This document shows positions 36,107 to 45,529 of a stretch of 64,000 bases of DNA, one piece after another; the stretch's first letter is position 1, and each line of letters opens with the position of its first letter. Origin of the DNA: Bacteroidales bacterium (lineage in GTDB: Bacteria; Bacteroidota; Bacteroidia; Bacteroidales; GCA-2711565); assembly GCA_028280405.1 (NCBI GenBank), contig JANQLW010000016.1, positions 75,119 through 139,118 of the forward strand, read 5' to 3'. Both the position numbers and the translations under genes were made by a program. Below the pieces are notes generated by a model. It made no database searches. It worked only from the letters and a program-made list of their open reading frames with translations, and was not told the DNA's origin.

Positions 36107-38623
36107 CTAAAATCCTAGCAAACTACCTATCTGGTATACTGCTAGTGAGAAAACATATGCAAGCCCTGTTGTATAAAAAGCCATGAATAGGGCCCATTTC
36201 CATTCACCCGATTCTTTTTTGATTGCTGCAATTACGGCAACGCAAGGGAAATAAATCAGGATAAATATGATAAATGAGAATGCAGATAATGGAGTAAATA
36301 CTTTTTCACCAAATCTGCTCGGATGAGTATAAGTACTATCTTTTAATTTTTCAGGAAGCCCTTTGGGATCATTTTCATCTTCAATTTCCGTTTGATAAAT
36401 TACCCCAAGCGTACTTACTACAACCTCTTTACCTGCTATACCAGCAAGAAGGCTGATGCCCATTTTCCAATCAAACCCTAATGGTAATATGGCCGGTTCA
36501 ATGAAATGGCCAATTCTTCCTATATATGAATATTCCTGTTGCTTACTTTTTCTGTGAATTTCTATGGCAGAGAGTGTTGAGTCTCTGGCAGTATTTAAAG
36601 AATCTATAAGTAAGGAATTATTCTGGTCTTTGACAAAATTATCGTAATAACTAATGGTTTCCTTGACTTTTAAATCATGATTCTGATCTATTGAATCCGA
36701 TTTCGGGAAGTATCCGAGTATCCATATAATAATAGATGCCACTAAAATAACTCCTCCCATTTTTCTTAAATACTGTGAACCTTTAAACCAGGTATGTCTT
36801 AAAATTGATTTAACTGTCGGCATCCTGTAGGGAGGCAATTCCATTACAAAAGGTACTTCACTGGATTTGAAAAGTGTTTTCTTGAACAGGATTGCAATAA
36901 TTAATGCCATTATAATTCCGATTGCATAAATCAGGAATAGCATCATACCGGCATTTTCAGGGAAAAAAGTTCCGAGTATCAGTATGTAAACAGGGAGTCG
37001 TGCACTGCACGACATAAACGGATTGATCAGCATAGTAACCAAACGATCATTTTTCCCTCCGATCGTTCTGGTGGCCATGACTGCCGGAACATTACACCCA
37101 AAGCCCATTAGCATTGGAATGAAAGACCGTCCGTGAAGTCCGAATTTATGCATCAGTTTATCAACAATGAAAGCTACTCTGGCCATATAGCCCGTATTTT
37201 CCATTATAGAAATAAAGAAAAACAAGATAAGAATATTCGGAAGAAATACAATCACTCCGCCTACACCTCCGATGATCCCGTCAATAACCAGATCATGCAA
37301 TATTCCTTGAGGAAGTATGCCTGAAACCAATCCCCCTAATTTTTCAATCAATAATTCAAACCATTCCATAGGATAAGCTCCCAATGTGAAGGTGGATTGG
37401 AACATTAGCCACATGAAGAGGATAAAAATAGGATAGGATAAATATTTATTCGTTAAAAATTTATCCAGAAGCTTACTTCTAAGCCTGATGTCTTTTCGGC
37501 TCTTTTTATAGGTTTCTTTTAAAGCTCCTTCAATAAAGCCGTATTTATAATCCGTAATGACAGTTTCTGTTGAATCTTTATAATGAGATTCAAGCCTCTT
37601 AGATTCTTTTTGAGCGAGTTCAAAGATTTCCTTATGGTTTGAACAGAACTTTGTTACTCTTTCAATTTCTTCTTTATCCCCTTCTAAAAGTTTAATAGCG
37701 GAGAATCTTGGAGCTACCACAGAAGTAAGCCCTTTATTTGTATCTTTCCTGATGACTTCCTGAAGCAACTTAATTGATTTCTCAATTTCCTCACCATAAT
37801 TAATATGAATATGTCGTATGGTAGGTTCCTTGTCTTCATAAACTTCAATGATTTTGTCAAAGAGTTTAGTAAGCCCTTTACCCTTAGATGAAACCGTAGG
37901 AATAAATGGGATCCCTATCATAGCTCCCAAAGATTTGAAGTCAAAATCGTCGCCCCTTTTTTCTACTTCATCAAACATATTCAGGGCAGCAACAACTTTA
38001 ATATCAAGGTCAATGAGTTGAGTGGTCAAATATAAGTTTCTATCTAAATTTGACCCATCCAGCACATTGACTACTACATCAGGAATTTCCTCAAACAGAT
38101 AATTCCTAACATAAAGTTCTTCCGGGGTATAACTGGTTATGGAGTAAGTCCCGGGTAGATCGATAATATTAAAGGTATAGCCGTTATGCTCAAATTTAGC
38201 TTCTTTTGCATCTATGGTTACTCCACTGTAATTCCCTACTTTTTCATGCGATTTTGAAGCAAAGTTGAATAAGGTTGTTTTACCGCAATTTGGATTTCCG
38301 ACTAAAGCAATATTTATTTTTTTTGAATAAGCTTTAGATTTTTTCAGGCTATTATCGGAAATAATACCTTCAAATTTTTGAGATGTTTTAGTTTCATTTG
38401 TAGGTGTATGAATTTCAATAAGCTTTGCTTCAGCATTTCTTAAAGAAACATTATAACCCATAATGGTGTATTCAACAGGGTTTTTTAAAGGAGCTTTTTT
38501 ACCAACAAGAACTTCCTTTCCAACTACAAACCCCATCTCCATGATGCGTTTACGGAAAGCTCCTCTTCCTTTAACTTTTGTAATTATTCCACTTTCTCCC
38601 TGTTGTAAATCGTATAATGTCAT
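36107..38623 (-). CDS. feoB: Ferrous iron transporter, FeoA-FeoB fusion
   Basis: An 838-residue fusion (ATG at 38623; the TTG at 38626 is less likely). Residues 1-75 are a FeoA SH3-like domain, about 100-270 the G domain with G1 GNPNCGKTT (109-117) and G3 DLPGTYS, and about 390-838 the Fe2+-permeating membrane part with two Gate repeats (FMSCSARLPVYI; GISLLAGIAGKEVVVSTLGV). It imports ferrous iron through the inner membrane. A perfect 19-base palindrome overlies the predicted transcription start, pointing to repression by metal. Confidence 0.97.
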   Translation of the reverse strand: MTLYDLQQGESGIITKVKGRGAFRKRIMEMGFVVGKEVLVGKKAPLKNPVEYTIMGYNVSLRNAEAKLIEIHTPTNETKTSQKFEGIISDNSLKKSKAYSKKINIALVGNPNCGKTTLFNFASKSHEKVGNYSGVTIDAKEAKFEHNGYTFNIIDLPGTYSITSYTPEELYVRNYLFEEIPDVVVNVLDGSNLDRNLYLTTQLIDLDIKVVAALNMFDEVEKRGDDFDFKSLGAMIGIPFIPTVSSKGKGLTKLFDKIIEVYEDKEPTIRHIHINYGEEIEKSIKLLQEVIRKDTNKGLTSVVAPRFSAIKLLEGDKEEIERVTKFCSNHKEIFELAQKESKRLESHYKDSTETVITDYKYGFIEGALKETYKKSRKDIRLRSKLLDKFLTNKYLSYPIFILFMWLMFQSTFTLGAYPMEWFELLIEKLGGLVSGILPQGILHDLVIDGIIGGVGGVIVFLPNILILFFFISIMENTGYMARVAFIVDKLMHKFGLHGRSFIPMLMGFGCNVPAVMATRTIGGKNDRLVTMLINPFMSCSARLPVYILILGTFFPENAGMMLFLIYAIGIIMALIIAILFKKTLFKSSEVPFVMELPPYRMPTVKSILRHTWFKGSQYLRKMGGVILVASIIIWILGYFPKSDSIDQNHDLKVKETISYYDNFVKDQNNSLLIDSLNTARDSTLSAIEIHRKSKQQEYSYIGRIGHFIEPAILPLGFDWKMGISLLAGIAGKEVVVSTLGVIYQTEIEDENDPKGLPEKLKDSTYTHPSRFGEKVFTPLSAFSFIIFILIYFPCVAVIAAIKKESGEWKWALFMAFYTTGLAYVFSLAVYQIGSLLGF

Positions 38624-38647
38624 CAAATAAAAATTCTGTAGTTATTT

Positions 38648-38680
38648 ATTTAGAATTATTCTAAATGAATAGCAAATTTA
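38648..38680 (-). promoter_or_regulatory. feoAB promoter and palindromic operator
   Basis: On the minus strand TAAATTTG at 38673-38680 is a -7 box. Just downstream, 38648-38666 is the perfect dyad ATTTAGAAT-T-ATTCTAAAT, overlapping the expected start of transcription. Its TTTAGA..TCTAAA form is more like a DtxR/MntR-type operator than a Fur box; the regulator is inferred. Confidence 0.6.
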
Positions 38681-38739
38681 AAAAAACTTATTGATATGAG
38701 GATACCTTATTTAAAAAAAATAGTACTTGAATTGCCGAA

Positions 38740-39285
38740 TTAAAATAAATCGGAATAGGTTTCGGTATTTTTGTCTTTAAGTAGTAAATAATTTACCCAT
38801 TGTGACAACTGTAAAGCTTTTGTCCCCCAATGCGTTTCAAATAAATGTTTGCAATCATGGGCTGCATTTTGTTTTGCAGCCCGGGTAGGTTTTTGGTAGA
38901 GCATCACGAAATCCTTTAGGTCCTGATAAATATCGGCAAGGTTTTCAGATAAACTGGCCTTAACAGGGTCTGTTTTATCAGCACTATTATAATCCAGGAA
39001 CCAGTATTCATCATCAGCAATGAGCTTTTCTCTTAAGGTTGAAAATAAAGTATCCCATTGTTCTTCAGTAACAAATCTTTCACTGGCTTCATTATCTTCA
39101 ATATTAATATAAGGCAGTAAGCTCCCTTTTAAATAAAGCAACGGGATAATCTTTTGAACGAAATCGAGTATATTTTCTTTGGAATTATTATCTGCATTCT
39201 CAATAAAGATACAATACTCATTTGCAACTTTGAGTAATTCTATCACTGAATTTGAATAAGCAGGCTCTTCGTTTTTCTCTTTCAT
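38740..39285 (-). CDS. DUF5063-like protein
   Basis: A 181-residue soluble helical protein if the ATG at 39285 is used; the longer frame to 39333 adds a hydrophobic stretch with no clear purpose and runs into the divergent promoter. The sequence pattern (VIELLKVANEYCIFIENAD, VQKIIPLLYLKGSLLP, WHDCK-like CKHLFETHWG) resembles DUF5063 as I remember it. The function is unknown. It is divergent from the small coiled-coil gene. Confidence 0.7.
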   Translation of the reverse strand: MKEKNEEPAYSNSVIELLKVANEYCIFIENADNNSKENILDFVQKIIPLLYLKGSLLPYINIEDNEASERFVTEEQWDTLFSTLREKLIADDEYWFLDYNSADKTDPVKASLSENLADIYQDLKDFVMLYQKPTRAAKQNAAHDCKHLFETHWGTKALQLSQWVNYLLLKDKNTETYSDLF

Positions 39286-39325
39286 TTTTATGTTTAAAAT
39301 TGATGATGCGAAGTTACAAATTATG

Positions 39326-39358
39326 TTTTGCATAAGTTGTGAGCGAGTTTTATTTTTG
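39326..39358 (+). promoter_or_regulatory. Promoter of the small coiled-coil gene
   Basis: TTTTG at 39326-39330 and TATTTTTG at 39351-39358, 20 bases apart, 13 bases before the ATG at 39372. Confidence 0.55.
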
Positions 39359-39371
39359 CAAAAAACAGATT

Positions 39372-39638
39372 ATGCAAGACATCAAAAGAAGATTATTAGA
39401 AACTTGTAAAGATGAGCAGCAAAAAGCCATTGATAATTTAAAGAAAGTTGTTGATGATGCACAAAAAAGTGCGAATGAGTACGGTGCTCCAAAAGATCGC
39501 TATGATTCATATCGAACGCAGCTACTTCGAAAACGTGATAGGTTTGCTCAACAACTTCAAAAAGCAAATGAGCAGTTGGATACCTTGCATATGATCGACC
39601 CTGAGAAAAAATTTGTTAGCTGTAAATTAGAAGCTTAA
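39372..39638 (+). CDS. Small coiled-coil protein, likely truncated GreA/B-like N-terminal domain
   Basis: An 88-residue charged protein predicted to form a coiled-coil hairpin (MQDIKRRLLETCKDEQQKA then DSYRTQLLRKRDRFAQQLQ). It resembles the N-terminal half of GreA/GreB-like proteins of Bacteroidota that are about 150 residues long, but stops before the C-terminal domain. The stop is followed at once by repeat-like sequence (CTACAAGCTGCAAGCTAC), so a repeat may have replaced the 3' half. I start it at ATG 39372, downstream of a good promoter, not at GTG 39339. Confidence 0.65.
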   Translation: MQDIKRRLLETCKDEQQKAIDNLKKVVDDAQKSANEYGAPKDRYDSYRTQLLRKRDRFAQQLQKANEQLDTLHMIDPEKKFVSCKLEA

Positions 39639-39690
39639 GGCTACAAGCTGCAAGCTACAAGAACTTAATAGTAATGTAAAAACGATTAAA

Positions 39691-39715
39691 TAAAAAAGCC
39701 GGGTGAGAACCGGCT
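39691..39715 (-). terminator. Intrinsic terminator downstream of fusA
   Basis: Stem AGCCGG/CCGGCT (39697-39702, 39710-39715) with a T-run on the minus strand. Repeat element B copy 1 lies between it and the fusA stop. Confidence 0.75.
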
Positions 39716-39815
39716 GTCCAAAAAATCAGGGTGTGAATTTACTTGCAAAATTCTTCAAAAGATAAAATGCATGTATTTAATCAATTAACAATTCACGCCC
39801 TGACTAAAAATCAAT
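39715..39815. repeat. Element B, copy 1
   Basis: About 100 bases that are nearly identical to 60837-60939. The inner arms TCAGGGTGTGAATT (39726-39739) and AATTCACGCCCTGA (39790-39803) pair with one G-T. No coding frame. It ends 14 bases from the fusA stop codon. Confidence 0.88.
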
Positions 39816-39828
39816 AAGTAGTTTGGGT

Positions 39829-41904
39829 TTACTTTTTTTCCGCTTTCGCTTCTTCTAATTTTTTAAGTACACTTTCCTGAACTTCAGCATTTAGTGGGGT
39901 ATATTGGTGGAATTCCATAGAATAGTTGGCCCTTCCTGAAGAAATATTTCTTAAGGAAGTAGCATAACCAAACATTTCCATCAATGGAACAAAGCCATTT
40001 AGTTTTTGAGAACCTTTTCTGTGACGGCGCATAGACTCAACTTTACCACGACGTTTGTTCAGGTCACCAACAACATTTCCTATATAGTCATCAGGAGTAT
40101 TGATTTCAATTTTCATCATTGGCTCAAGTAAAACAGGCTTAGCTTTCATGAAACCATTTTTAAAGGCAATGCTTGCACAGGTTTGGAAAGCAAAGTCTGA
40201 AGAGTCAACTGCATGATGACTCCCATCCAGGAGGACAACTTTAACATCCACAACAGGGAAGTCTGCAAGAACACCTTGCGCCATTGTTTTTTGAATACCT
40301 TTATCTACAGAACCAATAAATTCGTTAGGGATCACGCCACCTTTAATAAGGTCGACAAATTCGTAATCATTTCCGGTATTTGGTTCTAGACGCATAACAG
40401 TATGTGCATACTGGCCTTTACCACCGGTTTGTTTCGTATGTTTATGATTGATCTCAAATGCTTCGGTAATTGTTTCCCGGAATGCAACTGCAGGCTCTCC
40501 TACAATAACTTCAACACCAAATTCATCTTTAATTCTATCAATAATAACTTCTAAATGAAGTTCGCCCATTCCTGCTACAATCGTTTCTTCTGTTTCTTCA
40601 TCATAATGAACATTGAAAGAAGGGTCTTCATTTGCAAGCTTACTTAATGCCTCACCTAGTTTACTCTGATCCTTACGTTTTTCAGGGCTAATTTTTAATT
40701 CGATAACCGGAGGTGGAATGTGAATTGACTCTAAGTAAAGCGGATTAGCTTGATCACATAATGTGTCACCGGTTTTGGTTAATTTCATTCCCACTAGTGC
40801 TACAATATCACCAGGGCCAGCATTAGTAATTTCTTCACGGTCTTTAGCGCGAATGCGGAAGATACGTCCGATCCTTTCCATTTTACCTTTTGTAGAATTA
40901 AAGATTTGCATTCCACTTTTTAATTCACCAGAAAAAATTCGAATAAAAGTTTGCTGTCCTACATAAGGGTCATTGATCAATTTGAATGCTAATGCAGAGA
41001 AATGATCTTTCTCAGATGGACATCTGGATTGAGTTTTTTCTTCATCGTCTACATCGATACCAATTGTAGCTCCAACATCAATAGGAGAAGGTAAATAGTC
41101 AACTACAGCATCCAATAGTAATTGAACACCTTTGTTTTTATAAGCCGCGCCTGTAAATACCGGAGTGATTAATAATTTTAAAGTTGCTTCCCGGGCAGCA
41201 GATTTTAATAATTCAACAGGAATTTCTTGTTCTTCCAGAAATAATTCCATGATTTCATCATTAAAATCAGCTAATTTTTCAATTAAGAAATTTCTGGCTT
41301 CTTCAGCTTTAGCTTTGTATTCCTCAGGAATCTCAATTTCTCCCCTAGTGAAATCAATGAACGTATATGCCTTTTGCTCAATCAAATCGATCACACCTTT
41401 GAAATCCTCTTCAGCACCCATTGGAATTTGAAAAGGAACTGCATTGGCATCAAGGTATTTATTCATTTGTGTAATAACTTCAGGAAACTCTGCACCTGTA
41501 CGGTCCATTTTATTTACGAATGCAATACGGGGAACCCTGTACCTTTCAGCTTGGTTCCATACAGTTTCACTTTGAGGTTCAACACCACCAACAGCACAAA
41601 AAAGTGCTACCATACCGTCAATAACTCTTAACGAACGTTCAACCTCAACCGTAAAATCAACGTGGCCGGGAGTATCAATAATATTGATTTGATGGTCACC
41701 CCAGTTTGCAGAGATCGCAGCTGATGCAATGGTAATCCCACGTTCCTGTTCTTGTTTCATGAAGTCCATGGTTGCCTGACCATCATGTACTTCACCCATT
41801 TTACGACTGGTACCCGTGAAATATAAAATACGTTCTGTTACCGTTGTTTTACCTGCATCGATGTGAGCAGCAATCCCGATATTCCTAAGCTTTGTTAATG
41901 GCAT
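39829..41904 (-). CDS. fusA: Translation elongation factor G
   Basis: EF-G drives translocation with GTP and helps recycle ribosomes. The 691-residue protein has G1 AHIDAGKTT, the switch region with [10 protein letters not shown]3 DTPGH, G4 NKMD, then domains II-V ending with the usual [10 protein letters not shown] region. Full length and intact. Not next to rpsL/rpsG as in the str operon; it stands alone, so it may be a second EF-G (EF-G2 type). A -7 box (TAATTTTG, minus strand) at 42057-42064 would give a 146-base leader. Confidence 0.95.
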   Translation of the reverse strand: MPLTKLRNIGIAAHIDAGKTTVTERILYFTGTSRKMGEVHDGQATMDFMKQEQERGITIASAAISANWGDHQINIIDTPGHVDFTVEVERSLRVIDGMVALFCAVGGVEPQSETVWNQAERYRVPRIAFVNKMDRTGAEFPEVITQMNKYLDANAVPFQIPMGAEEDFKGVIDLIEQKAYTFIDFTRGEIEIPEEYKAKAEEARNFLIEKLADFNDEIMELFLEEQEIPVELLKSAAREATLKLLITPVFTGAAYKNKGVQLLLDAVVDYLPSPIDVGATIGIDVDDEEKTQSRCPSEKDHFSALAFKLINDPYVGQQTFIRIFSGELKSGMQIFNSTKGKMERIGRIFRIRAKDREEITNAGPGDIVALVGMKLTKTGDTLCDQANPLYLESIHIPPPVIELKISPEKRKDQSKLGEALSKLANEDPSFNVHYDEETEETIVAGMGELHLEVIIDRIKDEFGVEVIVGEPAVAFRETITEAFEINHKHTKQTGGKGQYAHTVMRLEPNTGNDYEFVDLIKGGVIPNEFIGSVDKGIQKTMAQGVLADFPVVDVKVVLLDGSHHAVDSSDFAFQTCASIAFKNGFMKAKPVLLEPMMKIEINTPDDYIGNVVGDLNKRRGKVESMRRHRKGSQKLNGFVPLMEMFGYATSLRNISSGRANYSMEFHQYTPLNAEVQESVLKKLEEAKAEKK

Positions 41905-42056
41905 ATAACCTTATTTATTAAAAATGAATATTTATATGTTTCTCTTTTATTTAAAATTATTAAAAATGTAATATTTGTTTAATAATTTATATATGTTGTA
42001 ACTATCTTGTTTACAATTAAATATGTTGTAATTTTTGATAAAATCAAAAAACTCGG

Positions 42057-42064
42057 CAAAATTA
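42057..42064 (-). promoter_or_regulatory. -7 promoter element of fusA
   Basis: TAATTTTG on the minus strand; the implied leader contains two copies of ATATGTTGTAA (about 41992 and 42021). Confidence 0.35.
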
Positions 42065-42192
42065 GTGATTTTATTTAATAAAAATGCAAATGAGTGAATA
42101 AATTTTTATTCATAATTGAAATTTTTTTGACTTGCTTTTTAAACTTTAGAGGTATATAAGTATAATTAAAGATGGTAAATTATTCTATAGTG

Positions 42193-42241
42193 TTTAATTA
42201 TAATTCATAGGTCATAATTATAATTAAAATGATTACATTTG
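42193..42241 (+). promoter_or_regulatory. Promoter with AT-rich inverted repeat of the TPR lipoprotein gene
   Basis: Perfect 13-base arms TTTAATTATAATT (42193-42205) and its complement (42216-42228) lie just upstream of the -7 box TACATTTG (42234-42241), 26 bases before the ATG. The dyad covers the -33 region and could bind a regulator. The remaining gap 41905-42192 holds the fusA leader and no gene. Confidence 0.5.
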
Positions 42242-42266
42242 CGAGCTTAAATTATTATATAGAAAG

Positions 42267-43148
42267 ATGAAAAGAAATATTTTATTTTTTATTGTTTTAC
42301 TCATACTTGGAGCATGTTCAACCGGAACACAGTTAAGTACAAGTAAGATGAGTGGAGAGGACTTGTTAATAGCCGGAAACTATAGTGCTGCTTTAGATTT
42401 ATACGAATCAGAAATTACAAAAGCTGAAGCCAATAAAAAAGATGTGAATGCAGAAGTTTATTGTGGAGCGGGGAAAGCTGCCTTTGGATTAAATGATTCT
42501 GAGAAAGCAATTGCTTATTTTGAAGAGGCAACAGTTCGACAATATGCTGATCTTGATATGTATATTGCATTAGTTAAACTTTATAAAGAAACCGATAATC
42601 TATCAAGAGAAATAGAAATATTGGAAAATATAGTAAGCAAGTATCCTGATTATTCAAAAATGAGTGAAGTGAAGGGAAGGTTATTGGAAACTACTTTGGA
42701 AAGTGAAAACTGGGAGCTAGCTGAAAATCTTTGGGAGGACTTGCATGGACCAGCAGTTTCAAATGCGGAATTAATAGACACTTACTTAAAAATTAATATT
42801 GCTCAGAAGAAAGAAGAAAAAATAAGTGAACTGGCGAATCAGTTAATTAAGCTGGATGCAGCTAACAAAACTGCTTTATTTGTTCTGGGAGAACAATATT
42901 TTTGGAAAGCTGAAAACAGATATCAAAAAGAAACGAAGGCTTATGAGAAAAAGAAAACCCGTTCTCAATATGCTAAGTTGTTAAAAGCTTTGGATGTAGT
43001 AACTGCTGATTTTAAAACCTCTTTAGGATATTTTTCTAACTTATATAAACAGGATCCTCAAAAGAAATATGCAAGATTTCTTGGGAATATCTATGCCAGA
43101 TTAAATGATAAAGAGAAGTCTATTTATTATAAGAATAGAGCACGTTAA
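42267..43148 (+). CDS. TPR-repeat lipoprotein
   Basis: A 293-residue protein with a lipoprotein signal (FFIVLLILGACS, Cys17). The rest is helical with TPR-like pairs: SGEDLLIAGNYSAALDLYES, VYCGAGKAAFGLNDSEKAIAYFEEA, and a late FKTSLGYFSNLYKQDPQ. TPR lipoproteins of this kind act as assembly or docking factors in the envelope. It is transcribed alone from a clear promoter. No specific partner can be named. Confidence 0.88.
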   Translation: MKRNILFFIVLLILGACSTGTQLSTSKMSGEDLLIAGNYSAALDLYESEITKAEANKKDVNAEVYCGAGKAAFGLNDSEKAIAYFEEATVRQYADLDMYIALVKLYKETDNLSREIEILENIVSKYPDYSKMSEVKGRLLETTLESENWELAENLWEDLHGPAVSNAELIDTYLKINIAQKKEEKISELANQLIKLDAANKTALFVLGEQYFWKAENRYQKETKAYEKKKTRSQYAKLLKALDVVTADFKTSLGYFSNLYKQDPQKKYARFLGNIYARLNDKEKSIYYKNRAR

Positions 43149-43163
43149 CTTAACTAAAAGCTA

Positions 43164-43231
43164 ATCCCCGAAGGGGATAAATAATTATAACATATACCTC
43201 TAAATCTAATACCAAAACCCCAGAGGGGTTT
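43164..43231. terminator. Pair of hairpins between convergent genes
   Basis: ATCCCC-GAA-GGGGAT (43164-43178) and AAACCCC-AGA-GGGGTTT (43215-43231). The second has T-rich sequence on both sides and can end both the TPR lipoprotein gene and the convergent nuclease-family gene. Confidence 0.6.
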
Positions 43232-43243
43232 AACAATTCTTTG

Positions 43244-44233
43244 TTATTTGATTTTAAGCCTGGAAAAAAAAGGTAAGTGGTCAGATATCTCCCCGAATTG
43301 TTTTAGTACACTACTTTCAACTTCTTGAAAATCCTTCTTCGTATAAAAAATAAAATCGATTCGTTCATAAGGCTTATCTGAAGAGAAAGTAAATTCAGTA
43401 TCAATTTTATTCTTTCCGGCACATTCAAGAATATTACATTCTAAAAACATATTGATTGCAGCATTCTCATAAGTCGTACTACTGTTAAAATCTCCTATCA
43501 ATAAAACGGGATAATTTTTTGCTTTTTCTTTAACGAGTTTTAAAATGTATTCAAGCTGTTCTTTACGGGTCTTTTTATCATAAGCCTCTACATGAATATT
43601 AAAAAGGTAAAAATCTTTAACAGGATGTTTAATTTTTGCAATTTGTGCTAACCGGTCTATGTAAAAAGCATTATAATAAAAGGGATTTGACTCAGGTTTT
43701 TTTAACACAATGCGTTGATGATCTTCGATCGGATACTGACTCATAATACTTTGTCCGGAAAGCATTCTCTTAAAATTTGCCCTAATGGGCCAATAAGGAA
43801 AAGGTACATATTTCTTATCCCAATTAACGGCAGTTGCTGAATAATTGAATAATGGGCCTGCTATTTTTTGGTGCTGATTTACTTTAAATGACCTGTTACT
43901 TCTAAAATCGATTTCCTGAAAAGCAATAATATCAGCCTTCAGGTTATTTAATAAACCAATGGTTGTATTCAAATTTCTATGAAAATATTTTTTATCAAGT
44001 TTGTTAGAAGTGTTATTGTTCATCCCGGATAAATAACCAATATTATATGTAACAAGGCTCAAAGTAGAATCCGTATTTTTTACTGACGATTTTTTATGAG
44101 TATGGATTTGGGTATATTCTTTTTCTGAAAGGGCAGCTTGTTGAGCCCAGAAAAAGAATAAACAACAAAGTAATAATAAGCATAAAATGCTGATGACAGC
44201 TATTTTTAAAAAGTATTTCATCCAATCAATCAT
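43244..44233 (-). CDS. Endonuclease/exonuclease/phosphatase-family protein, membrane-anchored
   Basis: A 329-residue protein with one N-terminal membrane helix (about 6-30) and a DNase I-like metallophosphoesterase domain. Catalytic residues are seen in VTYNIGYLSG (Asn), IIAFQEIDFRS (Glu), LLIGDFNSS (Asp, Asn) and SDHLPFFSRL (Asp, His). The domain should face the periplasm. The family covers nucleases and phosphodiesterases; the substrate is unknown. It follows the sugar dehydrogenase gene after 94 bases. Confidence 0.88.
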   Translation of the reverse strand: MIDWMKYFLKIAVISILCLLLLCCLFFFWAQQAALSEKEYTQIHTHKKSSVKNTDSTLSLVTYNIGYLSGMNNNTSNKLDKKYFHRNLNTTIGLLNNLKADIIAFQEIDFRSNRSFKVNQHQKIAGPLFNYSATAVNWDKKYVPFPYWPIRANFKRMLSGQSIMSQYPIEDHQRIVLKKPESNPFYYNAFYIDRLAQIAKIKHPVKDFYLFNIHVEAYDKKTRKEQLEYILKLVKEKAKNYPVLLIGDFNSSTTYENAAINMFLECNILECAGKNKIDTEFTFSSDKPYERIDFIFYTKKDFQEVESSVLKQFGEISDHLPFFSRLKIK

Positions 44234-44327
44234 TGATATTTTAATAGTTTTTCATCCCGAAACTTCGGGATTATCTTTTACGCAAGGATTTGATAAGAAT
44301 TAAACCACAGTCTTAACAGTATCTTAT

Positions 44328-45488
44328 TTATTTTTTTGGTATAATCCTAAATATTCCTTTTCTTTCAACAGCTATATAAATATATCCGTCAGGCCCCTGG
44401 CGAACATTTCTGACACGTCCGATCATTTCAAATAATTTTTCTCTTTTAGTAACTTTATGTTTATCTAATTTTAAAAGCTCAAGGTATTGAAATTTCAGTG
44501 ACCCAACGAGTAAATCTCCTTTCCATTCAGGGTATTTATCGGAAGTAATAAAAGCCATTCCACTCGGGGCAATGGAGGGTGTCCAATGGAAAACCGGATC
44601 TTCTATTCCTGGAAGTGAACGATGTTTGGTAATCTCAGTTCCGCTATAATTCACACCATAGGTGGTTTTAGGCCATCCGTAATTTTTCCCTTTTTTTATG
44701 ATATTGATTTCATCTCCTCCTTTTGGCCCGTGTTCATGAATCCATATCTTACCGGTTTCTGGATGTTTAGCCATCCCTTGTTGATTACGATGGCCATAGC
44801 TATAAACAGCCTTTTTTGCATCTTTTATATTTACAAACGGGTTGTCATCGGGTATATCCCCGTTATCATGGATTCTGTATATTTTACCTCCATCGCGCTT
44901 GATGTCTTGAGGGTTATGGTCTCTTTTAAACCGATCGCCAATCGCAAAATATAAATAGCCATTATTATCAAATTCTATCCGTGAACCCCAATGAAGCGGG
45001 CTGTTGGTATTGGGTGTTGCTTTATAAATCAATTCCTTTTCAACAAACTTATTATTCTTTAATTTTGCACGCATTATCGCGGTATTTGCTCCATTTCCTT
45101 CTCCTTCCGGTGAACCGAATGCAAAGTAAATCCAACCGGTTTCTTTATATTTCGGGTGCAATTCTATATCCATTAATCCACCCTGTCCGCTTTGACGTAT
45201 TTCGGGTAATCCTTCAATAGATGTTTTAATACCATCTTTAAATAAAATCATTTCTCCGAAAAGTTCTGTAATTAAAATGCTTCCATCGGGTAAAAAAGCC
45301 ATTCCCCAAGGGATTTGCAGGTCTGCTACAACAAGTTCCGTCGTGTATCGATGGACATTATTGGGCTCAATTTTAATGGAGGAAACTGTATGTTGTGCGA
45401 CTAAAGGAGAAAAAACTGAAGTTAGAAATAATAGAGCTAAAATATAGGGTATCTGTATTGTTTTCTTTGTTGTTTTGAAGTTGTGCAT
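44328..45488 (-). CDS. PQQ-dependent glucose/sorbosone dehydrogenase-type protein
   Basis: A 386-residue secreted protein (signal peptide about 1-31, ending VAQ). It folds as a six-bladed beta-propeller of the soluble aldose sugar dehydrogenase family: GMAFLPDGSILITELFG, HPKYKETGWIYFAFGS, SRIEFDNNGYLYFAIGDR, EHGPKGGDEINII and the C-terminal RVRNVRQGPDGYIYIAVER. The HGPKGGDE motif holds Ca2+/PQQ ligands. It should oxidise sugars in the periplasm and needs PQQ made here or taken from outside. It lies between a TonB receptor gene and a nuclease-family gene on the same strand, with short gaps. Confidence 0.92.
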   Translation of the reverse strand: MHNFKTTKKTIQIPYILALLFLTSVFSPLVAQHTVSSIKIEPNNVHRYTTELVVADLQIPWGMAFLPDGSILITELFGEMILFKDGIKTSIEGLPEIRQSGQGGLMDIELHPKYKETGWIYFAFGSPEGEGNGANTAIMRAKLKNNKFVEKELIYKATPNTNSPLHWGSRIEFDNNGYLYFAIGDRFKRDHNPQDIKRDGGKIYRIHDNGDIPDDNPFVNIKDAKKAVYSYGHRNQQGMAKHPETGKIWIHEHGPKGGDEINIIKKGKNYGWPKTTYGVNYSGTEITKHRSLPGIEDPVFHWTPSIAPSGMAFITSDKYPEWKGDLLVGSLKFQYLELLKLDKHKVTKREKLFEMIGRVRNVRQGPDGYIYIAVERKGIFRIIPKK

Positions 45489-45529
45489 AATTGAGTCGTC
45501 TTAGTTAATTTATGAATTGTTTTTTAAAG

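Noticed and set aside
44254..44271. ATCCCGAA/TTCGGGAT hairpin as a terminator of the sugar dehydrogenase gene
   Set aside because: No T-run follows on the minus strand; probably another short repeat.
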